From Brachybacterium alimentarium (GTDB lineage Bacteria > Actinomycetota > Actinomycetes > Actinomycetales > Dermabacteraceae), in assembly GCF_002332425.1 (NCBI RefSeq), contig NZ_NRGS01000005.1, forward strand, positions 445,777-509,776: a stretch of DNA of 64,000 bases, in the 5' to 3' direction. This document shows, in pieces, positions 28,975-41,183 of the stretch. Each line of letters starts with the position of its first letter. Position 1 is the first letter of the stretch. Under the pieces are notes generated by a model. The model did not search any database. It was not told where the DNA came from and saw only the letters and a program-made list of their open reading frames with translations. The position numbers and the translations under genes were made by a program.

Positions 28975-30621
28975 ATGGCCATTACGCGACGTTCCATGAT
29001 GCTCGGCAGTGCTGCCGGCGGAGCCGCTGCCCTCACCCTCGCCGCCTGCTCGAGCGATGGGGACAGCGGATCCGGAAGCAGCGACGGCGGCGGCTCCGGC
29101 GAGCCCATCCTCGCCAACGGCACCGAGCCGGAGAACCCGCTGATCCCGACCAACACCAGTGAGGTCGGCGGCGGTCGCGTCATCACCTCGGTCTTCTCCG
29201 GGCTCGTGTACTACACCGCGGACGGCAAGGTCGAGAACGAGGTCGCGGAGTCCATCGAGTCCGAGGACAACCAGACCTGGACGATCACGATCCGCGAGGG
29301 CCTGAAGTTCTCCGACGGCACCGAGCTGACCGCACAGAACTTCGTGGACGCGTGGAACTTCGGTGCGAACACCGCGAACGCCCAGAAGAGCCAGTCCTTC
29401 TTCGAGCCCATCGAGGGCTTCGCCGAGGTCGCCGCCGATGACGCCACCGAGGACCTCACGCTGTCGGGCCTGAAGGTCGTCGATGACACGACCTTCACCG
29501 TCAAGCTGGTCTCCACGCAGGCCGATTTCTCCTCCCGCCTGGGCTACTCGGCATACTCGCCGATGCCGCCCTCCGCCTTCGACGACATCGACGCCTTCGG
29601 CGAGGCCCCCATCGGCAACGGCCCCTACATGGTCGATTCCTGGACCCACGACTCCGAGATCGTGCTGGTCCCGAACCCGGAGTACGACGGTCCCCGCGCC
29701 GCCCAGAACGCCGGCGTCACCTTCGTCGTCTACGCGAAGGACGAGACGCTCTACAACGACATGCTCTCGGGCAACGTCGACGTCTCGGACATCATCCCCA
29801 CGGGAGCGCTGTCGACCTTCGAGGACGAGCTCGGAGACCGTGCCGTCAACGCCCCGGGCGCGGTGTTCCAGTCCTTCACCATCCACCAGGAGGACCCCGA
29901 CTTCACCGGCGAGGCGGGCAAGCTGCGCCGTCAGGCGATCTCCTACGCGATCGATCGCAAGGCGATCTGCGACTCGCTCTTCTACGGCACCCGCAGCCCC
30001 GCGACGGACTTCGTCGCTCCGGTGATCGACGGCGGCGGGGCCACCGACATCCCCGGCGCCGAGGTGCTCACGTTCGACGAGGCGAAGGCCAAGGAGCTGT
30101 GGGACAAGGCGGAGGAGATGGAGCCCTTCAAGGGCCCCTTCACGCTGGCGTACAACGCGGACGCCCCGCACAAGGACTGGGTCGAGGCCGTGTGCAACTC
30201 GATCAAGAACACCCTCGGCATCGAGGCGTCGCCGAACCCGTTCCCGGCCTTCGGCGAGTTCCGCGAGCAGATCACGGCGCGCACGATGGAGGGTGCCTTC
30301 CGCTCGGGCTGGCAGGCGGACTACCCCTCCGTGTTCAACTTCCTCGGCCCGATCTACTCCTCCGCCGCGGCGGACGGCAAGGGCAGCAACGACGGCGACT
30401 ACAAGAACCCGGAGTTCGACGACCTGCTCAAGGAGGGCCTTGCCGCGCCGGACATCGACGCCGCGAACGAGAAGTTCCACGCCGCGGAGGCCATCCTCAT
30501 GGAGGACCTGCCGGCGATTCCGCTGTGGTACCAGAACACCTTCGGCGGATACTCGGATCTGGTCTCGAACGTGGAGTACGGCTGGGACACCGTGCCGCTG
30601 TACTACGCGATCACCAAGTGA
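28975..30621 (+). CDS. Peptide/oligopeptide ABC transporter substrate-binding lipoprotein (SBP family 5)
   Basis: Extracytoplasmic binding protein of the importer encoded by the next three genes. 548 residues. The N-terminus combines a twin-arginine motif (TRRSMML) with a lipobox (LAAC, Cys25), so it is probably exported folded and lipid-anchored. A Ser/Gly-rich tether (about 27-42) is followed by the family 5 fold: SGLVYYTADGKVENEVAESIE, ITIREGLKFSDGTELTAQNFVDAWN, GNGPYMVDSW and a C-terminal lobe ending in EDLPAIPLWYQNTFGGYSD. The start at 28975 has an AGGAGA site; upstream in-frame starts lack a signal peptide. A hairpin follows the stop. Confidence 0.93.
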   Translation: MAITRRSMMLGSAAGGAAALTLAACSSDGDSGSGSSDGGGSGEPILANGTEPENPLIPTNTSEVGGGRVITSVFSGLVYYTADGKVENEVAESIESEDNQTWTITIREGLKFSDGTELTAQNFVDAWNFGANTANAQKSQSFFEPIEGFAEVAADDATEDLTLSGLKVVDDTTFTVKLVSTQADFSSRLGYSAYSPMPPSAFDDIDAFGEAPIGNGPYMVDSWTHDSEIVLVPNPEYDGPRAAQNAGVTFVVYAKDETLYNDMLSGNVDVSDIIPTGALSTFEDELGDRAVNAPGAVFQSFTIHQEDPDFTGEAGKLRRQAISYAIDRKAICDSLFYGTRSPATDFVAPVIDGGGATDIPGAEVLTFDEAKAKELWDKAEEMEPFKGPFTLAYNADAPHKDWVEAVCNSIKNTLGIEASPNPFPAFGEFREQITARTMEGAFRSGWQADYPSVFNFLGPIYSSAAADGKGSNDGDYKNPEFDDLLKEGLAAPDIDAANEKFHAAEAILMEDLPAIPLWYQNTFGGYSDLVSNVEYGWDTVPLYYAITK

Positions 30622-30640
30622 TCGTCTGACCTTGTCCCCC

Positions 30641-30672
30641 GGCGGGAGGCGGCCCTGGTGCCGTCTCCCGCC
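30641..30672 (+). terminator. Intercistronic hairpin after the binding-protein gene
   Basis: Arms GGCGGGAGGCGGC and GCCGTCTCCCGCC pair except for one G-T wobble, with the six-base loop CCTGGT. It lies 19 bases after the stop and before the first permease gene. In binding-protein operons, such structures commonly let the binding protein be made in excess. Confidence 0.65.
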
Positions 30673-30753
30673 GTCGCACGTCCATCTGCCGGGGCCATGG
30701 ACGAGCGGCCATCCTCCGACGCCCCGTGCTCCCTCAAACCGAAGGTGACCGAC

Positions 30754-31683
30754 GTGATCTGGTACATCGGGCGGCGACTGCTGCAGATGATCCCCGTGTT
30801 CCTCGGCGCCACCCTCATCGTCTATCTGATGGCCTTCGTCTCCTCCGGGGACCCCATCGCGGCGATCGCGGGTGACAAGCCGATCTCCCCGGCCGTGGCC
30901 GACAAGCTGCGCGCGCAGTACAACCTCGACAAGCCTGTCGTCATCCAGTGGCTGATCTACCTGGGCAATCTCTTCCAGGGCGACTTCGGCATCGGGTTCA
31001 ACGGCCGTCCGATCATCGACCAGATCAAGGCCGCGTTCCCTGTCACCTTCCGGCTCGCGATCATCGCGATCGTGATCGAGACCGTCTTCGGAGTGGTCGC
31101 CGGCGTGATCTCGGGCCTGAGGAAGGGCACCCTGATCGACACCACGCTGCTGATGGTGTCGCTGCTGGTCATCGCCGTGCCGACCTTCGTCATCGGTTTC
31201 GTCGCGCAGTTCGGGCTCGGCGTGAAGCTCGGGATCGCCCCGGTCAACGTGGGGCGTGATCCGTCGTGGCAGAACCTCCTGGTGCCCGGAGTGGTGCTCG
31301 GCGCCGTCTCCTTCGCCTACGTGCTGCGCCTGACCCGCACCTCGATCGCCGAGGTCGCGACCGCTGACCATGTGCGCACGGCGACCGCCAAGGGGCTCTC
31401 CCGCGGCGGCGTCGTCTCCAAGCACATCCTGCGCAACTCCCTGATCCCTGTGGTCACCTTCATCGGCGCGGACCTGGGTGCCCTCATGGGCGGCGCGATC
31501 GTCACCGAGGGCATCTTCAACATCAACGGCATCGGCTCGCTGCTCTTCCGGGCCATCAACGACGGCGAGAGCCCGATGATCGTGTCGGTGGTGACGCTGC
31601 TGGTGATCATCTTCCTGATCGCCAACTTGATCGTGGACCTGCTCTACGCCGTGCTCGACCCGAGGATCCGCTATGCGAAGTGA
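30754..31683 (+). CDS. Peptide ABC transporter permease, DppB/OppB type
   Basis: First membrane subunit of the importer. 309 residues with six membrane segments, beginning MIWYIGRRLLQMIPVFLGAT, the standard DppB N-terminus (read from GTG). The EAA loop that docks the ATPase is at HVRTATAKGLSRGGVVSKHILRNSLIP. I choose the GTG at 30754 because it gives the normal N-terminus and has GAAGGTGACC ahead of it; an in-frame start at 30658 would add 32 non-homologous residues. Its 3' end overlaps the next gene by 11 bases. Confidence 0.92.
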   Translation: MIWYIGRRLLQMIPVFLGATLIVYLMAFVSSGDPIAAIAGDKPISPAVADKLRAQYNLDKPVVIQWLIYLGNLFQGDFGIGFNGRPIIDQIKAAFPVTFRLAIIAIVIETVFGVVAGVISGLRKGTLIDTTLLMVSLLVIAVPTFVIGFVAQFGLGVKLGIAPVNVGRDPSWQNLLVPGVVLGAVSFAYVLRLTRTSIAEVATADHVRTATAKGLSRGGVVSKHILRNSLIPVVTFIGADLGALMGGAIVTEGIFNINGIGSLLFRAINDGESPMIVSVVTLLVIIFLIANLIVDLLYAVLDPRIRYAK

Positions 31684-32635
31684 ACCCCGCCACTCCCGAA
31701 CCCTGCGTCCCAGCGCCGAGCACGTCGTCGCCCCGCTGGACGAGACGCCTCTGGGCGCCGTCGACGCGGTCGACACCACCTCCGCGCCGCGCTCGATGTG
31801 GGCCGAGGCGGGCCGCAGCCTGATCCGGAACCCCGTGTTCGTCATCTCGGCGGTCCTGATCCTCATCATCCTGGTCATCGCGGCGTTCCCGAGCCTGTTC
31901 ACCAGCCAGGATCCGAACTACGGCGACATCACGGCGTCCAACCAGCCACCGAGCGGAGAGCACCCCTTCGGCACCACCCGGCAGGGCTACGACGTCCTGG
32001 CCCGTGTGCTGTACGGGACCCGCACCTCGGTGATGGTCGGCTTCTTCACGATGATCCTGGCGACGCTCATCGGCGGCATCCTGGGCGCTCTGGCCGGCTA
32101 CGTGGGCGGGATCTTCGATGCGGTCCTTTCCCGCATCACGGACATCTTCTTCGCGATCCCGCTGATCCTCGGCGCGATCGTGATCGCCAACCGTGCCGAC
32201 TCGATGAACGTGCCGATGGTGATCCTGGTCCTCGGCGTCTTCGGATGGACCAACGTCGCGCGCATCATGCGCGGCTCGGTGATCTCGGTGAAGAACCAGG
32301 ACTTCGTGACCGCCTCGACCGCACTGGGCGCGAACCCGGTGATCAACCTCGTCAAGCACGTGGTCCCCAATGCGATCGCCCCGGTGATCGTCACCGCGAC
32401 CGTGAACCTCGGCGTGTACATCGTCGCCGAGGCCACGCTGTCCTTCCTGGGCGTGGGCCTCCCCTCCGCCTCCGTCTCCTGGGGCGGGGACATCTCCGAC
32501 GCCCAGCCCGCGCTGCGCACCCAGCCGATGATGCTGTTCTACCCGTCGATGGCGCTCGCGATCACCGTGCTGAGCTTCATCATGCTCGGGGACGCCGTGC
32601 GCGACGCCCTCGACCCGAAGGCGAGGAAGCGATGA
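31673..32635 (+). CDS. Peptide ABC transporter permease, DppC/OppC type
   Basis: Second membrane subunit. 320 residues: a hydrophilic N-terminus of about 45 residues, then six membrane segments. HPFGTTRQGYDVLARVLYGTRTS and the EAA loop FVTASTALGANPVINLVKHVVPN are the DppC signatures, followed by EATLSFLGVGLP. It starts inside the end of the preceding permease gene and its stop overlaps the ATPase gene (ATGA), so the three are translated together. Confidence 0.94.
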   Translation: MRSEPRHSRTLRPSAEHVVAPLDETPLGAVDAVDTTSAPRSMWAEAGRSLIRNPVFVISAVLILIILVIAAFPSLFTSQDPNYGDITASNQPPSGEHPFGTTRQGYDVLARVLYGTRTSVMVGFFTMILATLIGGILGALAGYVGGIFDAVLSRITDIFFAIPLILGAIVIANRADSMNVPMVILVLGVFGWTNVARIMRGSVISVKNQDFVTASTALGANPVINLVKHVVPNAIAPVIVTATVNLGVYIVAEATLSFLGVGLPSASVSWGGDISDAQPALRTQPMMLFYPSMALAITVLSFIMLGDAVRDALDPKARKR

Positions 32636-34521
32636 CCACCTCCACCCACACCTCGAGCGACGAACCGCTGCTGGAGATCTCCGATCTCGAGATCACCTTC
32701 GGCACGACCAACGGTCCGGTGCGCGCCGTCCGCGGTGCGAACCTGTCCGTCTACCCGGGCGAGACGGTCGCGATCGTCGGCGAATCAGGCTCCGGGAAGT
32801 CCACCACGGCGATGAGCATCGCCCGTCTGCTGCCGAAGAACGGCGCGGTCACCGGAGGCAGCATCCGCTTCGCCGGGAAGGACATCACGTCCGTCCCCAC
32901 CCGCGAGATCCTCGCGCTGCGCGGAAGCGAGATCGGCCTGGTCCCGCAGGATCCGATGAGCAACCTCAACCCCATGTGGAAGGTGGGGACGCAGATCAAG
33001 GAGGCGCTCTCGGCCAACGGGATGGCGCGCGGTGCCGCGGCGAACAGACGCGCGGTGGAGCTGCTGGAGGAGGCCGGACTGCCCGATGCGGCGCGCCGCG
33101 CCGGCCAGTACCCGCACGAGTTCTCCGGCGGCATGAAGCAGCGAGCCCTGATCGCGATGGGACTCGCCGCCCGGCCGAAGCTGCTGATCGCCGACGAGCC
33201 CACCAGCGCGCTCGATGTCACCGTGCAGCAGCAGATCCTCGACCACCTCGACACCCTCACCGAGGAGCTCGGGGTGGCGGTCCTGCTGATCACCCACGAC
33301 CTCGGACTGGCCGCCGAACGCGCCCAGCATCTGGTCGTCATGTACAAGGGCCGGATCGTCGAGTCCGGGCCGGCGATCGAGCTGCTGCAGAATCCGCAGC
33401 ACCCGTACACCAAGCGGCTCATCGGCGCGGCGCCCTCCCTCGCCTCCCGGCGACTGGGCTCCGGCGCGGGACGGGCCGAGGTGAGCGAGAGGCCCCGGCA
33501 GGAGCGGACGACCGCCGCGCCGGAGAGGGCAGCGGCGACGGGAGCACCGGCGGCGCCCGCCCGGCAGGCGGACGGCGCGGCCCCGGAGTTCGGGTACGGC
33601 GAGACCGATCCGCACGCAGTGATCCAGGTCCAGGACCTCACCAAGGAGTTCCCGATCCGGGGCAGCGTCCCGTGGAGGTCGACCCCCTTCACCGCTGTGG
33701 ACCGCGTCTCCTTCGCGATCGAGCGCGGCACCACCACGGCGATCGTGGGGGAGTCCGGGTCGGGCAAGTCCACGGTCGCGCAGATGGTGCTGAAGCTCCT
33801 GGACCCGACGTCGGGCCGCGTGCTCTTCGAGGGCAAGGACGTCACCACGTACAAGGGCAAGGAGCTGAAGTCGCTGCGCCGCCGCGTGCAGCCGATCTTC
33901 CAGAACCCCTACGGCACCCTCGACCCGATGTACTCGATCTACAGCACGATCGAGGAGCCGCTGCGCCTGCACGGCATCGGCGATGCGAAGAGCCGGGAGG
34001 CCAAGGTACGTGACCTGCTGGACAAGGTCGCGCTGCCCGCGGAGATGATGCGGCGCTATCCCAACGAGCTCTCGGGCGGGCAGCGTCAGCGCATCGCGAT
34101 CGCTCGCGCCCTGGCGCTCGACCCGGAGGTCGTGATCTGCGACGAGGCGGTCTCCGCGCTCGACGTGCTGGTCCAGGCCCAGGTCCTGGAGCTGCTCAAC
34201 GATCTGCAGTCCGAGCTCGGGCTCTCCTACCTCTTCATCACGCACGACCTCGCGGTGGTGCGGCAGATCGCCGATCGCACGCTGGTCATGGAGAAGGGGA
34301 GGGTCGTCGAGCAGGGGACCACCGATCAGGTGTTCCACTCCCCGCAGGAGGACTACACCAAGCGTCTGCTGGCGGCGATCCCCGGCGGCTCCATCCCGCT
34401 CGCGGGGGCCGAGACCATCGATGTCGAGGCACCCGCCCCGGTGGTGGAGGACGCGGAGGCGGACGGCCCGCAGGACGACGGCGGGGTCATCGATCCCTTC
34501 TCCGAGGCCGGACACGTTTGA
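32632..34521 (+). CDS. Fused peptide ABC transporter ATPase (DppD-DppF type, two nucleotide-binding domains)
   Basis: 629 residues carrying both ATPase domains of the importer in one chain. First domain: Walker [10 protein letters not shown] (about 50-58), signature FSGGMKQRA, Walker [14 protein letters not shown] Pro/Ala/Arg-rich linker (about 275-320) follows. Second domain: Walker [10 protein letters not shown] (about 373-381), signature [15 protein letters not shown], Walker [13 protein letters not shown]; its usual DEPTSALD reads DEAVSALD, which keeps the catalytic Glu. Each domain also has the oligopeptide-type C-terminal segment ([10 protein letters not shown] and [15 protein letters not shown]). 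The C-terminal 45 residues are acidic. No frameshift or stop separates the halves. Confidence 0.95.
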   Translation: MTTSTHTSSDEPLLEISDLEITFGTTNGPVRAVRGANLSVYPGETVAIVGESGSGKSTTAMSIARLLPKNGAVTGGSIRFAGKDITSVPTREILALRGSEIGLVPQDPMSNLNPMWKVGTQIKEALSANGMARGAAANRRAVELLEEAGLPDAARRAGQYPHEFSGGMKQRALIAMGLAARPKLLIADEPTSALDVTVQQQILDHLDTLTEELGVAVLLITHDLGLAAERAQHLVVMYKGRIVESGPAIELLQNPQHPYTKRLIGAAPSLASRRLGSGAGRAEVSERPRQERTTAAPERAAATGAPAAPARQADGAAPEFGYGETDPHAVIQVQDLTKEFPIRGSVPWRSTPFTAVDRVSFAIERGTTTAIVGESGSGKSTVAQMVLKLLDPTSGRVLFEGKDVTTYKGKELKSLRRRVQPIFQNPYGTLDPMYSIYSTIEEPLRLHGIGDAKSREAKVRDLLDKVALPAEMMRRYPNELSGGQRQRIAIARALALDPEVVICDEAVSALDVLVQAQVLELLNDLQSELGLSYLFITHDLAVVRQIADRTLVMEKGRVVEQGTTDQVFHSPQEDYTKRLLAAIPGGSIPLAGAETIDVEAPAPVVEDAEADGPQDDGGVIDPFSEAGHV

Positions 34522-34709
34522 TCTCATGAGCGACGCGCCCACCGTCCCGTGGGCCACCTCCGAGCATCGCGCTCGGGCCGAGGAATCGGTCCGAGCGCGG
34601 TCTGCGTCCGGGCCCGCCGCGCTCCGTCTCGACGGTCGGCGCCGACCATCGGCCGACACCGCGTCGAACATCTCATCGACAGACCGCTGACCTTTGCGCT
34701 GCTTGCCGA

Positions 34710-34715
34710 TAGACT
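34710..34715 (+). promoter_or_regulatory. -10 element of typA promoter (TAGACT)
   Basis: TAGACT with TGACCT (34688-34693) 16 bases upstream. Transcription would start near 34722, giving a leader of about 86 bases. The leader can form an 8-base-pair hairpin, GGTCGCAC (34734-34741) with GTGCGACC (34748-34755). The upstream part of the 286-base gap (34522-34690) shows no convincing gene. Confidence 0.55.
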
Positions 34716-34807
34716 CGCCAAGGCCCTGGAGCGGGTCGCACCTCTCCGTGCGACCGGGCGCTGCTCGGTCCCCGCCCCGCCGAGCAACTTGAAACGAGCC
34801 TTCGCGT

Positions 34808-36730
<1,923 letters not shown>

Positions 36731-36734
36731 TCCC

Positions 36735-37217
36735 GTGACGGACGCGCACCGTCGCGCCACGACGGTCGACACGACCTCCCTCCCCTCCCGGGTCGCCCAG
36801 GTGGTGATGGGGGTCGTGCTGACCATCGTCTCGGTGCTGCTGATGATCACCACGCATCGGATGCAGCTGGAGCTGCTCGGGATCGATCTTCCCGCCGGGC
36901 TGCTCTTCGGAGCCCTGTTCCAGGTGGTCGTCACGGTGTTCCTGTATGCCTCGACGGGCTCGCGCCTGCCGCTCGTGGTGGTCGGCTCCCTGTGGGCGCT
37001 GGTCGCGATCCCCTTCCTCGGCAACGGGGCGGGAGGCGGTGTGCTGATGCCCGCCGTGATCGCAGGGAAGGCACAGTACTCCGGGTGGATCGTGCAGGCC
37101 CTGGGGATCGGCATCCCGTTCCTCGGGGTGCTCGCCGTCACTCTCGGCCGACGACGCCGTGACGGCCGACGCAGCCGTGGCAGCAGCCGGCCTCCCGCCC
37201 GGCGCGACGCAGCATGA
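36735..37217 (+). CDS. Small integral membrane protein, possibly the Rv1171/DUF6113-like family
   Basis: 160 residues from a GTG. Four predicted membrane segments (about 22-41, 50-70, 77-95 and 118-138) and a basic, Arg/Ser-rich cytoplasmic tail. No catalytic motif. Conserved-looking features are GIDLPAGLLFGALFQ and GGGVLMPAVIAGKAQYSGWI. A protein of this kind sits between typA and the ferredoxin gene in other actinobacteria, which is my only basis for the family suggestion; function is unknown. Tightly linked to typA upstream and overlapping the next gene by four bases. Confidence 0.8.
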   Translation: MTDAHRRATTVDTTSLPSRVAQVVMGVVLTIVSVLLMITTHRMQLELLGIDLPAGLLFGALFQVVVTVFLYASTGSRLPLVVVGSLWALVAIPFLGNGAGGGVLMPAVIAGKAQYSGWIVQALGIGIPFLGVLAVTLGRRRRDGRRSRGSSRPPARRDAA

Positions 37218-37795
37218 CGCAGCGTCGCCGTCCCGACTGGGCGACGATCCCGAACCTGGTCACGCTCGCGCGCTTCGCGCTGCTCGCTCCGGTGTGCGCG
37301 CTGCTGCTGGACGGCCCGGACACCCTCGCCGTGGTGCTGCTGCTGGCGTGGGCCAGCACGGACTGGATCGACGGGGTGCTGGCCCGTGCGCTGGACCAGA
37401 CCAGCCGCACGGGCGAGATCATCGACCCGATCGCGGATCGGATCGGCCTGGCGGCGATCGTGGCATCGCTCGCCGTCGCCGACCTCCTGCCCTGGGCGGC
37501 GCTGGTGATCATCGTGGTGGTGGACGTCGCGATGGTGCTGCTGGCCACACGGGCCGCGCTCGGCGGGCGCATCGCCGTGTCCCGACTCGGGAAGGTACGC
37601 ACCTTCTTGCTCATGACGTCCGTGTTCGGACTGGTCGTGGTGGCCGCGTGGGCACCGGACCTGGTGCCGGCCGTGCGAGTGCTGCTGTGGATCGCCGTGG
37701 CGCTGCACGTGATCTCCGGCGCCGACTACATCCTCAGGGCGACTCGGGCCGGGGCCGGCGCACCGGCGGGGGAGGCACCTCCTTCGCCGCGATGA
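37214..37795 (+). CDS. CDP-alcohol phosphatidyltransferase family protein
   Basis: 193 residues with about five membrane segments. The complete family signature is present near residues 57-79: IDGVLARALDQTSRTGEIID followed by PIAD, that is DG-x2-AR-x8-G-x3-D-x3-D, which binds CDP-diacylglycerol and metal. The enzyme therefore makes a phospholipid from a CDP-linked lipid and an alcohol; the acceptor (glycerol phosphate, inositol phosphate or phosphatidylglycerol) cannot be told. Overlaps the preceding membrane-protein gene. Its last 62 bases are overlapped on the other strand by the end of the next, convergent small gene. Confidence 0.9.
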   Translation: MTQRRRPDWATIPNLVTLARFALLAPVCALLLDGPDTLAVVLLLAWASTDWIDGVLARALDQTSRTGEIIDPIADRIGLAAIVASLAVADLLPWAALVIIVVVDVAMVLLATRAALGGRIAVSRLGKVRTFLLMTSVFGLVVVAAWAPDLVPAVRVLLWIAVALHVISGADYILRATRAGAGAPAGEAPPSPR

Positions 37796-38006
37796 CCAGC
37801 GGTCGCGGCACCCGTACCTGGCCGCGCCGGGTCATCACCCGCACCTCGGAATCGTCGGCCGCGAGAATGGTGCCCAGCGCATCGCTCATCGACTCCCCAT
37901 GCGGGGAGCTCTCGCGGTTGATCGCGTAGCGCAGGACCACGCGCACCCCCGGTTGCAGGAACGGCGCCCAGCCGGCGCGCACCCGATGCTCGTCACGCAG
38001 TGTCAT
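37734..38006 (-). CDS. Small SH3-like protein resembling the N-terminal domain of Rv0428c-type acetyltransferases
   Basis: 90 residues. The pattern RVVLRYAI, GESMSDALGTILAADDSEVRVMTRRGQVRVPRPLVIAAKEVPPPPVRRP matches, as I remember it, the stand-alone SH3-like domain found at the N-terminus of some actinobacterial GNAT proteins; here no acetyltransferase domain follows. Function unknown. A TANNNT box six bases before the ATG and reading through a conserved-looking pattern argue that it is real. Its 3' end overlaps the phosphatidyltransferase gene by 62 bases, tail to tail. Confidence 0.75.
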   Translation of the reverse strand: MTLRDEHRVRAGWAPFLQPGVRVVLRYAINRESSPHGESMSDALGTILAADDSEVRVMTRRGQVRVPRPLVIAAKEVPPPPVRRPRPESP

Positions 38007-38012
38007 GGCGCG

Positions 38013-38018
38013 AGGCTA
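38013..38018 (-). promoter_or_regulatory. Leaderless -10 element (TAGCCT) of the SH3-like gene
   Basis: On the minus strand TAGCCT ends six bases before the ATG (start at 38006). About 50 bases further right, TACGCT (38067-38072) points the other way and may serve the ferredoxin gene. Confidence 0.5.
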
Positions 38019-38155
38019 GTCGTCTTCGCGGCCGTTGGTCGCACCCGCCAGGATGTTCGTCGTGTCACGTACGCTGCGGCGGCCCCGGAGAGGGAGGTCC
38101 GCCAGGGGCGGGGATGAGAGGATGGAACCGTCTCCCTGCCGGAAGGATGTTGTTC

Positions 38156-38485
38156 ATGACGTACGTCATCGCCCTCCCCTGCGTCGACGTGAAGGACCGC
38201 GCCTGCGTCGATGAATGCCCCGTGGACTGCATCTACGAGGGCAGCCGGATGCTGTACATCCAGCCCGACGAGTGCGTGGACTGTGGCGCCTGCGAACCCG
38301 TCTGCCCGGTGGAGGCGATCTTCTACGAGGACGACACCCCGGATCAGTGGGCCGACTACTACAAGGCCAACGTCGAGTTCTTCGACGATCTGGGAGCTCC
38401 CGGCGGCGCCGCGAAGATGGGCGTCATCGAGAAGGACCATCCTCTCGTCGAGGCGCTGCCCCCGCAGCCGAACCCGTTGGTCTGA
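38156..38485 (+). CDS. fdxA: 7Fe-type ferredoxin
   Basis: 109 residues, electron carrier. The start at 38156 gives MTYVIALPCVDVKDRACV, the normal N-terminus of actinobacterial 7Fe ferredoxins (FdxA/FdxC); an upstream in-frame ATG would add 52 unrelated residues. Cluster ligands are visible: Cys9, Cys17, Cys21 and Cys25 in the first half, then the CVDCGACEPVCP motif. Cys21 takes the place expected in a [3Fe-4S] site. GGAAGGA serves as ribosome-binding site. It directly precedes dapC, as fdxC does in mycobacteria. Confidence 0.93.
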   Translation: MTYVIALPCVDVKDRACVDECPVDCIYEGSRMLYIQPDECVDCGACEPVCPVEAIFYEDDTPDQWADYYKANVEFFDDLGAPGGAAKMGVIEKDHPLVEALPPQPNPLV

Positions 38486-38488
38486 GCC

Positions 38489-39700
38489 ATGGCCACAGCA
38501 GCTGACACCTCGGGCACCTCCGGCATCTCTGACATCTCAGCCAGCGCTGACCGCTCGAGCCGTCGCGGGCTCGCCGCCCGCCTGCCCGCTTTTCCGTGGG
38601 ATGCCCTCGCCGGCGCGGCGCAGCGCGCGAGCGCGCACCAGGGAGGCCTCGTCGATCTCTCCGTCGGGACCCCGGTGGATCCGACCCCTGCCTCCGTGCA
38701 GCGGGCGCTGGCGGCCGCGGCCGATCGCCCCGGCTACCCCACCACCGTCGGCACGCCCGCTCTGCGCGAGGCCCTGGTGGACTTCGTGCGCCGTCATCGC
38801 GGCGCACCCGCGGCGCTCGACGTGGACGGCGTGCTGCCCACCGTCGGCTCCAAGGAGCTCGTCGCGCACCTGCCCTTCCAGCTCGGGATCGGCGCGGGCG
38901 ACGTCGTCGCCTTCCCGGACGTCGCGTACCCGACCTACGACATGGGCGCGCGCTTCGTCGGCGCCGAGGCGCTGCCGCTGGACATGGCGGCGCTCGCCGC
39001 CGACGGGGAGGCGGCACTGCCTGACCCGTCGGCCGCCTCCCGCATCCGTCTGCTGTGGCTGAACTCCCCGTCGAACCCCACCGGTGAGGTGCTCACCGCG
39101 GAGCAGATGGCGGCGATCGTGCGCTGGGCCCGGGAACGGGGCATCGTGGTCGCCTCCGACGAGTGCTACGCCCTGCTGCCCTGGACCGTCGACGAGGTCT
39201 CCTCGGTGCTGGACCCGCGCGTGAACGGCGGCTCGCTGGACGGCGTGCTGTGCGTCTACTCGCTGTCCAAGCAGTCCAACCTGGCGGGCTACCGGGCGGC
39301 GTTCGTCGCGGGGGACCCGTCCGTGGTGGGCGAGCTGCTGGCGGTGCGCAAGCAGGCCGGCATGATGCTCCCGGCGCCGATCCAGGCGGCGATGACCGTC
39401 GCCCTCGGCGACGACGATGCCGTGGCGACGCAGCGCGAGACCTATCGTGCACGCCGCGCGATCCTGGAGCCAGCGCTGCGGGGAGCCGGAGGCGCGATCC
39501 ACGGCTCGCAAGCCGGTCTGTACCTGTGGACAACCTTCGACGAGGACGCGATGAGCAGTGTGGATCGCCTCGCTGCCCTCGGGATCCTGGTCGCTCCCGG
39601 GATGTTCTATGGTGAGGGTGGCGGGCGTTTCGTCCGCGTCGCGCTCACCTCGACCGATGAGCGGATCGCCGCCGCCGCCCAGCGCCTCGAGCGCTCCTGA
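38489..39700 (+). CDS. dapC: N-succinyldiaminopimelate aminotransferase DapC
   Basis: PLP enzyme that transaminates N-succinyl-2-amino-6-ketopimelate in the succinylase branch of lysine/meso-DAP synthesis. 403 residues, class I aminotransferase fold. DLSVGTPVDPTPASV starts the body after a 30-residue Ser/Thr-rich N-terminus. NSPSNPTGEVL and SDECYALLPW contact PLP, and K261 in YSLSKQSNLAGYRAAF forms the Schiff base. A typical final Arg region FVRVALTS binds carboxylate. It follows the ferredoxin gene by three bases. Other family members look alike, but this gene pair and the dapD/dapE genes nearby support DapC. Confidence 0.92.
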   Translation: MATAADTSGTSGISDISASADRSSRRGLAARLPAFPWDALAGAAQRASAHQGGLVDLSVGTPVDPTPASVQRALAAAADRPGYPTTVGTPALREALVDFVRRHRGAPAALDVDGVLPTVGSKELVAHLPFQLGIGAGDVVAFPDVAYPTYDMGARFVGAEALPLDMAALAADGEAALPDPSAASRIRLLWLNSPSNPTGEVLTAEQMAAIVRWARERGIVVASDECYALLPWTVDEVSSVLDPRVNGGSLDGVLCVYSLSKQSNLAGYRAAFVAGDPSVVGELLAVRKQAGMMLPAPIQAAMTVALGDDDAVATQRETYRARRAILEPALRGAGGAIHGSQAGLYLWTTFDEDAMSSVDRLAALGILVAPGMFYGEGGGRFVRVALTSTDERIAAAAQRLERS

Positions 39701-39752
39701 TACCTGCGCCTCGCGCGCACCCACCGATCCGACACTGCACAACGGAGAGCCC

Positions 39753-41102
<1,350 letters not shown>

Positions 41103-41121
41103 CCGCGTCACCACGCATCGA

Positions 41122-41174
41122 GAAGGCCCTGGCCCGAGAGACCTCCCACGGAGGTTCACCCGGCCAGGGCCTTC
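41122..41174. terminator. Terminator between gltA and the convergent phosphodiesterase gene
   Basis: Arms GAAGGCCCTGGCC (41122-41134) and GGCCAGGGCCTTC (41162-41174) are perfectly complementary; the interval contains a second small hairpin (ACCTCC / GGAGGT). Works for both strands. Confidence 0.75.
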
Positions 41175-41183
41175 TGCCGTCCG

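Noticed and set aside
34525..34690. Small + strand frame ([14 protein letters not shown]...) between the ABC operon and typA
   Set aside because: No ribosome-binding site or homology, and it overlaps the region of the typA -35; probably chance.
34734..34755. Riboswitch in the typA leader
   Set aside because: A single 8-bp hairpin matches no riboswitch consensus that I know; listed only as a leader hairpin.
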